This document shows, one piece after another, positions 1 through 5,783 of a stretch of DNA of 5,783 nucleotides. Numbering within the stretch: position 1 is the stretch's first letter; each line of letters begins with the position of its first letter. A program made the position numbers and the translations under genes. The notes below the pieces were generated by a model. The model did not search any database and was not told the origin of the DNA. It saw only the letters and a program-made list of their open reading frames with translations. Source of the DNA: an uncultured Dorea sp. GTDB lineage: Bacteria; Bacillota; Clostridia; Lachnospirales; Lachnospiraceae. The stretch spans positions 1 through 5,783 of the forward strand of contig CAQNVT010000121.1 in the NCBI GenBank assembly GCA_948844705.1, read 5' to 3'.

Positions 1-9
1 GCTACTTAG

Positions 10-1413
10 ATGTTTCAGTTCACCGGGTTCCCCCTGCATACCTATGGATTCAGTATGCAGTACATGAGGTTTATGTCCGACAGCATGCTGGACTGCTTCC
101 GGCTGGAATATGACGAGATAAAGAAGGAAATGCCGGACGTGCCGGTCACAACAAACCTGATGGGCTTTTATAAGAACCTGGATTATCAGAAATGGGCCAG
201 GTACATGGATTTTGTATCCTGGGACAGCTATCCCATGCCGCAGGATACTCCGGCGGAGTCAGCGCTTAATCACGATCTCATGAGAGGCGTGGGAGCCCAG
301 AATTCCTTCGTTCTGATGGAGCAGACTCCGAGCGTCACGAACTGGCATCCCTACAACCGGCTGAAGCGTCCGGGCGAGATGAGGCTTTTAAGCCTCCAGG
401 CGGCCGCACACGGCGCGGATGCGATACAGTTTTTCCAGATCAGGCGGACGGTCGGAGCATGTGAGAAGTTTCACGGTGCGGTGATCGACCATGCGGGAAG
501 GGACGATACGAGGGTATTCCGCGAGGTTGCGAAGCTGGGAGAGGAGCTTGAGGCTCTGGGGGATGTGTTTTTAGAGGGAAGAACACCTTCTGAAACGGCG
601 ATCCTTTTCGACTGGGACAACTGGTGGGCGCTTGAGTATTCCGCGGGCCCGAGCATCCGGATGAAATATCTGGATGCGGTGAAGGACTATTATGCGCCTC
701 TTCACGGACTTAATATTCCGGTGGATATTATCGGCACGGAGGATGATCTAAGTCCGTATAAGGTTGTATTCGCACCTCTTTTATATATGGTAAAAACAGG
801 GTATGACGAGAAGATACGCAGGTTTGTGGCAGACGGCGGAACCTTTGTAACGACGTATTTCAGCGGGATCGTAGACGAGCACGATCTGGTTCACCCGGGC
901 GGTTATCCGGGGACTCTAAAGGACATTCTCGGCGTCTGGGTAGAGGAGCAGGATGCACTTCCGGAAGGGGAGCAGAATGCATTTGTATATAAAGGATGTG
1001 AATATCCGGCAGATATGCTCTGTGATATCATGCATCTTGAGGGCGCGCAGTGCGTGAGCGGCTATCTCAGGGATTTTTATAAGGAGACGCCGGTGATCAC
1101 GGTAAATGCTTATGGAAAAGGAAAAGCCTGGTATGTGGGGACGAGGAGCAGCAGGGACTTCTACAGAGAATTTGCCGGGGATATTGTGAGCAGCGCCGGT
1201 GTGAAGGGAGTGCTTGAGACGCCGGAGGGCGTGGAGGCATGTGTAAGAAGAGGTAAAAACGGAACCGTGCTCTTCCTTTTAAATCATAATACGGAGGAAG
1301 CAGAGGTTATTTTAGGAACGGGCTGTAAGGAACTGCCTGGCGGCAAAGAATACGGCTGCGGAGATTCCGTAGTACTGATGCCGAAGGATGTGAAAGTGTT
1401 TTTATGCTGCTGA
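10..1413 (+). CDS. GH42 beta-galactosidase, C-terminal two thirds (5' part missing or broken)
   Basis: This encodes the C-terminal part of a glycoside hydrolase family 42 beta-galactosidase, which hydrolyses terminal beta-galactosides in the cytoplasm. Residues 1-190 are the second half of the catalytic TIM barrel. The segment FVLMEQTPS carries the expected nucleophile Glu104. FFQIRR (141-146) and EKFHGAVIDH (152-161) match family substrate-pocket blocks. Residues about 195-395 are the trimerisation domain, with DWDNWWALEY (201-210) and GGTFVTTYFSGIVDEHDLV (276-294), both typical. The rest is the small C-terminal beta domain. Full GH42 enzymes have roughly 650-690 residues, so about 200 N-terminal residues, including the acid/base Glu, are absent. 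An in-frame TAG lies at 7-9, directly before the ATG, and no Shine-Dalgarno site is visible, so this ATG is probably not a natural start. The gene may be frameshifted or nonsense-mutated near the left edge, or may be a 5'-truncated remnant. Family assignment is firm; functional status is not. Confidence 0.88.
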   Translation: MFQFTGFPLHTYGFSMQYMRFMSDSMLDCFRLEYDEIKKEMPDVPVTTNLMGFYKNLDYQKWARYMDFVSWDSYPMPQDTPAESALNHDLMRGVGAQNSFVLMEQTPSVTNWHPYNRLKRPGEMRLLSLQAAAHGADAIQFFQIRRTVGACEKFHGAVIDHAGRDDTRVFREVAKLGEELEALGDVFLEGRTPSETAILFDWDNWWALEYSAGPSIRMKYLDAVKDYYAPLHGLNIPVDIIGTEDDLSPYKVVFAPLLYMVKTGYDEKIRRFVADGGTFVTTYFSGIVDEHDLVHPGGYPGTLKDILGVWVEEQDALPEGEQNAFVYKGCEYPADMLCDIMHLEGAQCVSGYLRDFYKETPVITVNAYGKGKAWYVGTRSSRDFYREFAGDIVSSAGVKGVLETPEGVEACVRRGKNGTVLFLLNHNTEEAEVILGTGCKELPGGKEYGCGDSVVLMPKDVKVFLCC

Positions 1414-1490
1414 TCGCAAGGAAGCCTGCATTTGCAGGATGAATGGCCGGAAAAACAGGATATCTGCTTAAGTTCTGAGGAAATTTGTCC

Positions 1491-1530
1491 GATAATATAT
1501 CAGTAGTATTAGCAATAACAGGAATGGTGA
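1491..1530 (+). promoter_or_regulatory. Weak -10-like box and Shine-Dalgarno site before the 324-residue gene
   Basis: The 123-base gap after the GH42 stop contains GATAAT (1491-1496), a 5/6 match to a -10 box. A poor -35 candidate, TTAAGT, lies 17 bases upstream at 1468-1473. GGTGA (1526-1530) lies six bases before the ATG at 1537 and fits the 3' part of the AGGAGGTGA consensus, so it supports that start. The promoter is only suggestive; co-transcription from GH42 is also possible because no convincing terminator lies between them. Confidence 0.3.
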
Positions 1531-1536
1531 TACAGA

Positions 1537-2511
1537 ATGAAAATATACGGAGATTACACATTTCTTCTGGATAAACTGAATGTTTGGAATGATTTTCAGG
1601 TTAAGATCGCGGACAACGGTGCGAAGATCGTGGAGTTTGCGGATAAATTTCTGGAGGAGCAGAGAGCGGCTTCTCATGACGAGGTGTCGATCTCGCTTGA
1701 GGGGATGGAGTATTTAAGGGACAGAATGTCAGATTTTGGCAGGATGAACGGCGGGTATTATAATAACGACGAAAATGAGCTCCAGACTATGGCGGCGGAC
1801 GGTCTGTCCCTGATGGACGGGTTTTGCAGAACTTACATATTGCAGCGTCTGGACAGCGAGGGCGCGAACGGAGTAAGCGGCAAGCTTTACGGCGGCATAA
1901 TGAGCCGTTATGAGGAGGAGCTGTCCGGAAGAGAGACAGGTGAGATGTCAAGCCATGCGGAGAGCCTTGCCAGAGCCTATGCGGATATGAAGAAGAATAT
2001 CGAGGAGGGCTATAAAAACGGCATAAGAGAGGTCTGGACGCTGGATAAAAGTACGGGTGAGGATTTCAGCGGCGTTGAATTTGAGATAGACGGAAGCGCC
2101 GTGCGTTACCGGAAGCTTTCCAAGGAAGAAGAGCTTGAGAATCTGGATCAGGCATTCGATCAGCTCACGAAGGATGTTGCGGAAAAATTTGCACAGATGA
2201 AGACGGAGGAGCGTGCCCGGTCGGGAGAAGAGCTGTCAGACGAGGAAAAGGAATTCTGGACACTGGCGGGCCTGACAGACGGACTGATAAAAGAGATCAA
2301 CAGCTTTCTCGAGCTTATTGCCAGAGAAGAGGAAGCGCTTAAGGATAAGGAAGAGCCTGAGGATATCGGGACCCGCCTGTCGGCGGAAATGCAGAATCAC
2401 GGGCTTGAGACTACGGCGCGCGGAAAGCTGCAGGCACAGTACGAGAATTACCGGAAGATCAGCCGTATGGCGGCCGACGTACAGACGCTCCTGGGAAATA
2501 TCAGAGCATAG
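1537..2511 (+). CDS. Unrecognised acidic, helix-rich soluble protein upstream of a PilZ gene
   Basis: I do not recognise this 324-residue protein. It has no signal peptide, membrane segment or cysteine cluster, so it should be cytoplasmic. It is very rich in Glu, Asp, Lys and Arg. Long helical stretches with coiled-coil character are likely at about 24-46, 140-162, 195-228 and 235-272, and again near the C-terminus (293-321). A short strand-forming segment, EFEIDGSAVRYRKLS (181-195), interrupts the helices. The phrase DEVSISLEGMEYLRDRM (48-64) resembles the 'VxIS..G' segments seen in some clostridial proteins of unknown function and in FlgM-like proteins; this is a loose impression, not an assignment. 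The ATG at 1537 has GGTGA six bases upstream. The stop is 14 bases from the downstream PilZ start, so the two are probably co-transcribed and may act together in a cyclic-di-GMP response. The reading frame is long with normal codon use and is very likely a real gene. Confidence 0.8.
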   Translation: MKIYGDYTFLLDKLNVWNDFQVKIADNGAKIVEFADKFLEEQRAASHDEVSISLEGMEYLRDRMSDFGRMNGGYYNNDENELQTMAADGLSLMDGFCRTYILQRLDSEGANGVSGKLYGGIMSRYEEELSGRETGEMSSHAESLARAYADMKKNIEEGYKNGIREVWTLDKSTGEDFSGVEFEIDGSAVRYRKLSKEEELENLDQAFDQLTKDVAEKFAQMKTEERARSGEELSDEEKEFWTLAGLTDGLIKEINSFLELIAREEEALKDKEEPEDIGTRLSAEMQNHGLETTARGKLQAQYENYRKISRMAADVQTLLGNIRA

Positions 2512-2517
2512 GAAGGG
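2511..2517 (+). promoter_or_regulatory. Shine-Dalgarno site setting a GTG start for the PilZ gene
   Basis: GGAAGGG begins on the last base of the upstream stop codon and lies eight bases before GTG at 2526. A second GTG follows directly at 2529 (spacing 11). The first is better spaced. No ATG is near, so a GTG start is required. Confidence 0.6.
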
Positions 2518-2525
2518 ACAGACAA

Positions 2526-3188
2526 GTGGTGTTTAATTTATTTAAGAGGAAAGACGAAGCAGACAGGGCAAGCATGCGGGAGCTTGAGATTTATTCCGGT
2601 ATGCGGGTCATGGTGGAGGACCGGGAGGGAAGGATGCTCTTTGTTGCCGGCCTGCAGGATCCGCAGAGGAATAAGGCGCGGCTGTATCAGTACTCTGCTT
2701 CAGAGACGGACGGCGAGACAGAGCGCAAGACGGGCACAGAGGATATTTCCGTAAGAGTCCGCGGCTATAATGACTGCGAGAGAAAAGCAGTATTTATGGA
2801 AGGAACGATGAGTCCTGCGGGAAAGCATATATGGCAGCTTAAGGATCTGGTGATTACCAGAATCGAAAACGAGCGTGCGTTCAACCGCCTGAGTACGGAT
2901 ATCGATGCGACAGTGACCGCCGCCGACGGCGCAAATGAAGGCGAGAAGAGCTGTAAGCTTTTGAATATCAGTATAGGCGGCGTAAGCATCGGTTCAGAGT
3001 ACCGGTATTATAAAGGCGACCGGTTCCTGCTCAGGGCGAGGCTTTTAGAGGACAGGCCGGTTTCCGTCATGTACTGCGAGGTGCTCCGCGTAGTAGAAAA
3101 GGCGGTATACAGATACGAGTACGGATGCCGGTTTCTGGAGCTTAATGAAGCAGATCAGGAAGAGATTATTCAAATGGGGACAAGGTAA
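2526..3188 (+). CDS. PilZ-domain protein, probable cyclic-di-GMP receptor (YcgR-like layout)
   Basis: This 220-residue soluble protein has two parts. Residues about 17-112 form a beta-rich N-terminal region that resembles the flagellar-brake (YcgR-N) type domain in position and pattern. Residues about 114-215 form a PilZ domain. The c-di-GMP signature is complete: RxxxR is R117-AFN-R121, and the (D/N)xSxxG motif is N147-I-S149-I-G-G152. The closing YGCRFLELNEADQEEII (199-215) is typical of the last strand and helix of PilZ domains. Proteins of this layout bind c-di-GMP and modulate motility or surface behaviour; the target here is unknown. It starts with GTG, 14 bases after the 324-residue gene, which suggests an operon. 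The last codons (MGTR and stop) lie inside the outer left arm of a large inverted repeat, so the C-terminal tail may derive from that element. The PilZ assignment is confident; the N-terminal domain identity is less so. Confidence 0.88.
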   Translation: MVFNLFKRKDEADRASMRELEIYSGMRVMVEDREGRMLFVAGLQDPQRNKARLYQYSASETDGETERKTGTEDISVRVRGYNDCERKAVFMEGTMSPAGKHIWQLKDLVITRIENERAFNRLSTDIDATVTAADGANEGEKSCKLLNISIGGVSIGSEYRYYKGDRFLLRARLLEDRPVSVMYCEVLRVVEKAVYRYEYGCRFLELNEADQEEIIQMGTR

Positions 3189-3256
3189 ACTTCAATTGGG
3201 GACGTAGTAAAATTAATTTTACTACGTCCCCAATTGAAAATACCCTGTCCCTTTTT
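3177..3256 (+). terminator. Long hairpin plus T5 between convergent PilZ and mgtC-type genes
   Basis: The extended stem starts at GGGACA within the last codons of the PilZ gene and ends at TGTCCC (3246-3251), followed directly by TTTTT (3252-3256). This is the form of an intrinsic terminator for the + strand operon, though the hairpin is far longer than usual. On the - strand the repeat lies just after the MgtC-type stop and could also end that transcript, but the T-tract there is poor. Confidence 0.6.
3191..3238. repeat. Perfect 48-base palindrome with GGGGAC/GTCCCC arms
   Basis: The two 24-base halves are exact reverse complements with no spacer. Each arm runs from TTCAATTG through GGGGACGTAGTAAAA to a central AATT. 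The symmetry continues beyond it: GGTA (3184-3187) pairs with TACC (3241-3244), and GGGACA (3177-3182) pairs with TGTCCC (3246-3251), separated by one mismatch and a small internal loop. Perfect symmetry of this length is far beyond chance. It resembles the dispersed GGGGAC...GTCCCC palindromic units of Firmicute genomes, some of which I recall as REP-like sequences; that link is from memory and needs a genome search. Confidence 0.95.
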
Positions 3257-3272
3257 GAAGTCTACATAATGT

Positions 3273-3998
3273 CTACATTTCCTCAATAAACAAAATTCCC
3301 TTTTCCTGAGTAAGGATTTCGAGTATATCCGAATGTGTGCGGGGTATCCGGCTGGACACGGTAACGCTATAGCTCAGGATTCCCGGTCTCCCGTTCAGCT
3401 CATACCATGAGAAGCCTTTATTTACCCGGATATTATTTACCTCCAGGTCGTGCTCCCTGGCATACTTAAGGAACCCGCCGAAGTTTCCCTTTTCCAGATT
3501 GTATTCAATATAAAGTTCCAGATATTTTGATTTTTTCCGGAGCCAGATATCGAACCTTATAAGACCGGATACGGTAAATACGATGGCAAAGCCGCCAAGC
3601 AGTGCACCCTCGTAGAATCCGATTCCGATCGCCAGGCCAAGGCAGGCCGCCGCCCACAGTCCGGCAGCGGTCGTGATTCCCATAATCTTATTTCTTCCGG
3701 TCAGTATGATTGTTCCGGCTCCCAGAAAGCCGATGCCGCTGATCACCTGGGCTCCCAGCCGCACCGGGTCGCCGGTGTCATACGTGACATACACATACTG
3801 ATTTGTCATCATTACAAGCGAGGCTCCCAGACATACTAAAATATATGTACGAAAACCCGCCGGCCGGTTCTTGCTCCCGCGCTCTATCCCCAGAATTCCT
3901 CCGATCAAAATGGACAGGATGATCCGAAGTGATATTGATACGAGATTCAAGTCCCGGAGATATTCCATAATTGCTTCTAATTGCCTCCATCCTTCCAT
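3273..3998 (-). CDS. MgtC/SapB family inner-membrane protein with C-terminal ACT-like domain
   Basis: This 241-residue protein belongs to the MgtC/SapB family, membrane proteins linked in other bacteria to growth at low magnesium and to modulation of ATP synthase or membrane potential; the biochemical role of this paralogue is not known. About five hydrophobic segments lie at 21-38, 50-66, 83-99, 108-127 and 130-148. Family blocks are clear: GGILGIERGSKNRPAGFRTYI (33-53), the segment from AQVISGIGFLGAGTII (83-98), and GITTAAGLWAAACLGLAIG (107-125). After an Arg/Lys-rich link (about 148-158), residues 160-241 form a cytoplasmic ACT-like domain. The open frame extends to an ATG at 4034, but the start at 3998 is preferred: it has AGGCGGG six bases upstream, and the promoter -10 box lies only six bases before the upstream ATG. 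The gene stands alone, convergent to the PilZ operon. No Mg riboswitch is evident in the short leader. Confidence 0.92.
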   Translation of the reverse strand: MEGWRQLEAIMEYLRDLNLVSISLRIILSILIGGILGIERGSKNRPAGFRTYILVCLGASLVMMTNQYVYVTYDTGDPVRLGAQVISGIGFLGAGTIILTGRNKIMGITTAAGLWAAACLGLAIGIGFYEGALLGGFAIVFTVSGLIRFDIWLRKKSKYLELYIEYNLEKGNFGGFLKYAREHDLEVNNIRVNKGFSWYELNGRPGILSYSVTVSSRIPRTHSDILEILTQEKGILFIEEM

Positions 3999-4004
3999 TT
4001 TGGG

Positions 4005-4011
4005 CCCGCCT
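4005..4011 (-). promoter_or_regulatory. Shine-Dalgarno site that decides the MgtC-type start
   Basis: On the - strand AGGCGGG is followed by six bases and then ATG at 3998-3996. The two upstream in-frame ATGs (4034 and 4031) and the one at 4016 have no comparable site. Confidence 0.65.
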
Positions 4012-4040
4012 TTCATGTTTTTATGGGTCATCATATTAAT

Positions 4041-4069
4041 ATTATACAGGAAGAATGAAGCAGCTTCAA
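4041..4069 (-). promoter_or_regulatory. Sigma-70/SigA-type promoter of the MgtC-type gene
   Basis: On the - strand TTGAAG (4069-4064) and a perfect TATAAT (4046-4041) are 17 bases apart, the ideal spacing. Transcription should start near 4034, giving a leader of about 35 bases before the start at 3998. This is the best promoter in the window. Confidence 0.75.
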
Positions 4070-4322
4070 CTGTTCGGGAATTTATATTTTCAGAATAAAT
4101 GTGCTGCCGTTACTATTCACAGCCAATGTCATTAAGTTAAGCAAAACCAGTCAGGAGGATTTTCATCGTAAATCAGCTATATACTGAAGGATATGGGGAT
4201 TTTTCCAACTGCCAGAAGTTCTATAAGCGGATCCTTAGTATAATGGGAAGTTTTTGGGTACGACAAATAGACAGATTGCATATCTGCCTCAAAAATGATA
4301 TGCTGTTAGAGACAGTTCCGCT
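4070..4322. other. Intergenic stretch with an orphan open frame on the + strand
   Basis: This is about 250 bases between the MgtC-type promoter and the transposase stop. No RNA gene is recognisable. On the + strand AGGAGG (4153-4158) is followed six bases later by ATC (4165) rather than ATG. The frame then stays open for 57 codons to TAG at 4336-4338, entering the antisense of the transposase end. Its first ATG is at 4243. The translation (IVNQLYTEGYGDFSNC... to ...LLETVPLYTKR) is not recognised. It could be a decayed gene remnant or chance. The candidate left dyad of the IS lies at 4271-4286. Confidence 0.4.
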
Positions 4323-5633
4323 TTACACGAAACGGTAGGCGAAACTGGCAGGTGCTTGGAACCGTAGCTTTCGGCTATAGGTTCTGTCTGGCCTGATCGG
4401 CAGTATATAACGGCTGATCAGGTCATTTACATTTCCAGGGTTTACATGGTCTGAAAGGAAGGCAAAGCATATTTTTATTGCCATGGACAGATTCACCTGG
4501 TATACCCATTTTTCTGTTTTCTTTTCAATGGGAACCTCCATAGTTATGATGGTGCAAAAATTATACAGGATTATCCGGCAGAGAATCTCGAACTCAATGT
4601 ATTCGGGAGACTTGGAATGGAAGTTTGCGGTTCCGATAGTATGCTTCAGGTCGCGGAAAGAAGTTTCCTGCCCCCACCGGAGATGGTAAATGTGCTTGAT
4701 CTGTTCCAAAGAAAACTCATCTGTGGGGAGGTTAGTAATGATGTTTTCATAAACCCCTTCTGCTATCTGGAAACGGACCACACGAAGCCGCATATGGTAC
4801 TCGGGACGGCTGTCTGTGATAAAGTCAAAGGAAACTGCTTTGCATATATGGCGGTATAGGGAATTCCATTCCGGATGCAGCCTTTTCTTCCTGGCATTTG
4901 ACCGGGTAAGTATGACATCCGTCCATTTGTCCAGCCGTCCGGGCAGACTGTCAGCCGCAAGAAGCCGTTTCAGATTGACATCCTTGGCGCGGATGGCGAA
5001 GAAACAACCTTTTTCCAGGGCATGTGCAAAGACGTTATAACTGGCAAAGCCCCTGTCTGCCACGAAGATTGGACAGCCGCCATAAAGATAGCGGTCTATC
5101 AGCTGGCAGAGAGCAGCAAATTCGTTTTTCAGCCTGCCCGGTTGGATGACAACATCGAGATACCGCTTGGAAAGCAGGTCATACAGAGAAACGGTGTGGA
5201 GGGAGTTGAACCCCTTTTTTGATCTGCCGCTTGCGGGATGGAAGGTGGAAGGGTCCTTGGGGTTGCGTGCAATGTTAAATTCGCAACCGTCAGCGGCAAT
5301 GAGGGAATACTTCCCCATAAGCCCCTTTGCGGGGAAACGAAGGTTAAACTTCCAAAGGATGTGCCGGAAAGTCTCCGGGAGGAGTTTAGCCCGCTGTTGG
5401 ATGAGGGCAGAAGCAGTAGGGACTTCATCGGGTAGGAAATAAAAATATTTCAATAATTCATGGCTGATGCAGCCACTTTCCATACAGAGTAAGAAATGGA
5501 TCAGCTGAACAAAGCCCAGCTTCCTGTCACGAGAAAAATCCTTTCCAGGGTTTTTAACAAACTGGGCAGTGTTGCAGGCCATGATATCCACGATTGCCCA
5601 GAGAGCGGATTTGACCTTTTGTGCGAATGTCAT
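4323..5633 (-). CDS. IS4-family DDE transposase
   Basis: This 436-residue transposase catalyses cut-and-paste movement of its IS. The catalytic triad is visible: first Asp in LIAADG (D115), second Asp in the VADRG motif (D193), and Glu in the IS4 signature Y-x2-R-x3-E-x6-K, here Y316, R319, E323 and K330 within YHLRWGQETSFRDLK. The N-terminal 100 residues are the helical DNA-binding part, and a variable insertion region lies between D193 and E323. No frameshift or internal stop is seen and the length is normal for the family, so it looks active. The ATG at 5633 has a very strong AGGAGG seven bases upstream. No neighbouring cargo gene is visible, so it is a simple IS. It lies in intergenic sequence upstream of the MgtC-type gene and reads toward it, so read-through could add to that gene's transcription. 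Several open frames on the opposite strand of this gene are shadows. Confidence 0.95.
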   Translation of the reverse strand: MTFAQKVKSALWAIVDIMACNTAQFVKNPGKDFSRDRKLGFVQLIHFLLCMESGCISHELLKYFYFLPDEVPTASALIQQRAKLLPETFRHILWKFNLRFPAKGLMGKYSLIAADGCEFNIARNPKDPSTFHPASGRSKKGFNSLHTVSLYDLLSKRYLDVVIQPGRLKNEFAALCQLIDRYLYGGCPIFVADRGFASYNVFAHALEKGCFFAIRAKDVNLKRLLAADSLPGRLDKWTDVILTRSNARKKRLHPEWNSLYRHICKAVSFDFITDSRPEYHMRLRVVRFQIAEGVYENIITNLPTDEFSLEQIKHIYHLRWGQETSFRDLKHTIGTANFHSKSPEYIEFEILCRIILYNFCTIITMEVPIEKKTEKWVYQVNLSMAIKICFAFLSDHVNPGNVNDLISRYILPIRPDRTYSRKLRFQAPASFAYRFV

Positions 5634-5640
5634 AAAGATA

Positions 5641-5650
5641 CCTCCTCCTC
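5641..5650 (-). promoter_or_regulatory. Strong Shine-Dalgarno site of the transposase
   Basis: On the - strand GAGGAGGAGG ends seven bases before the ATG at 5633. It is near consensus and fixes the start. TTGACA (5659-5654) lies just upstream but has no -10 box at a usable distance, so I do not call it a promoter. Confidence 0.7.
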
Positions 5651-5735
5651 ATTTTGTCAAGCAATTTTTTGTTGAAAAATAAGGGTTTTTTACAGATAGA
5701 TATCTGTGTATAAAGGGGAAGAATGAGCAGGGTTG

Positions 5736-5783
5736 ATGGATTATCCATGGTATCGTGTACTGGATCAGCAGGAGAAGGGTATA
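5736..5783 (+). CDS. Possible start of a + strand gene running off the window
   Basis: From ATG at 5736 sixteen codons stay open to the edge (MDYPWYRVLDQQEKGI), a plausible-looking protein start with AGGG (5729-5732) close before it. A second ATG at 5723 in another frame is also open and has AGGGG at 5714-5718 in a usable position, giving MSRVDGLSMVSC and onward. One of them could be the real N-terminus of a gene divergent from the transposase. The evidence is too short to identify a product. Confidence 0.2.
   Translation, partial: MDYPWYRVLDQQEKGI

Larger units (their letters stand above)
4271..5707 (-). mobile_element. IS4-family insertion sequence (boundaries approximate)
   Basis: A full-length IS4-type transposase is flanked by two related short dyads. 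The left one is ACAGAT-TGC-ATATCTG at 4271-4286 and the right one is ACAGAT-AG-ATATCTG at 5692-5706. Read inward, both are followed by an A-rich run (about 4291-4295 on the left, 5691-5686 on the right). They are about 1.44 kb apart, a normal size for this family. I could not find a clean target-site duplication next to them, so the true ends may lie some tens of bases outside. Presence of an IS is firm; these exact ends are a guess. Confidence 0.45.

Noticed and set aside
1425..1438. Small hairpin CCTGC-ATTT-GCAGG after the GH42 stop.
   Set aside because: The stem is only five pairs and no T-tract follows, so it is not a convincing terminator.
2318..2536. A + strand frame of 72 codons overlapping the end of the 324-residue gene.
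   Set aside because: It is an Arg-rich out-of-frame shadow with no independent ribosome site.
4137..4166. A nine-codon - strand frame (MKILLTGFA then stop) that looks like the N-terminus of pyrrolidone carboxylate peptidase.
   Set aside because: No further homology follows in any frame after the stop and there is no Shine-Dalgarno site, so it is probably coincidence.
4483..5442. Several + strand open frames of 65-98 codons opposite the transposase.
   Set aside because: They are shadows of the well-supported transposase frame, overlap each other and show no recognisable domains.
5654..5659. TTGACA on the - strand upstream of the transposase, as a -35 box.
   Set aside because: A -10 box at proper spacing would fall on the start codon region and the sequence there does not match, so it is unlikely to drive this gene.
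5735..5750. Near-palindrome ATGGAT-T-ATCCAT near the right edge, as an operator or IS end.
   Set aside because: It is short, has no partner on the left side of the transposase, and overlaps a possible coding start.

Overview
The window reads like a chromosomal stretch from an anaerobic Firmicute, most likely a gut Lachnospiraceae/Clostridia relative. This rests on purine-rich Shine-Dalgarno sites, codon use, a GH42 beta-galactosidase of clostridial type, a PilZ gene, an MgtC/SapB gene and an IS4-type transposase. The taxonomic placement is inference.

Layout. (1) Positions 10-1413 (+) hold the C-terminal two thirds of a GH42 beta-galactosidase. The catalytic nucleophile region is present. The acid/base half is absent, and an in-frame TAG sits directly before the first ATG. 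(2) Positions 1537-3188 (+) hold a probable two-gene operon. It has a 324-residue acidic, helix-rich soluble protein I do not recognise, then 14 bases later a 220-residue PilZ protein with an intact c-di-GMP binding signature. (3) Positions 3177-3256 hold a very long hairpin with a perfect 48-base palindromic core followed by T5. It lies between convergent genes, and its outer left arm overlaps the last codons of the PilZ gene. (4) Positions 3273-3998 (-) hold an MgtC/SapB membrane protein. A strong sigma-70-type promoter shows that the true start is 12 codons inside the longest open frame. (5) Positions 4070-4322 are intergenic, with one orphan open frame behind a good Shine-Dalgarno site but without an ATG. 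(6) Positions 4323-5633 (-) hold an apparently intact IS4-family DDE transposase, flanked about 1.44 kb apart by two similar short dyads that may mark the IS ends. (7) The last 50 bases may carry the start of another + strand gene.

Working picture. Lactose/galactoside hydrolysis, a putative c-di-GMP-responsive pair and an MgtC-type membrane protein are neighbours rather than one pathway. The most unusual items are the unknown protein coupled to PilZ and the giant palindrome that appears to overlap the end of the PilZ gene. I see no CRISPR array, tRNA, rRNA or defence system. I found no convincing new system, only candidate leads.
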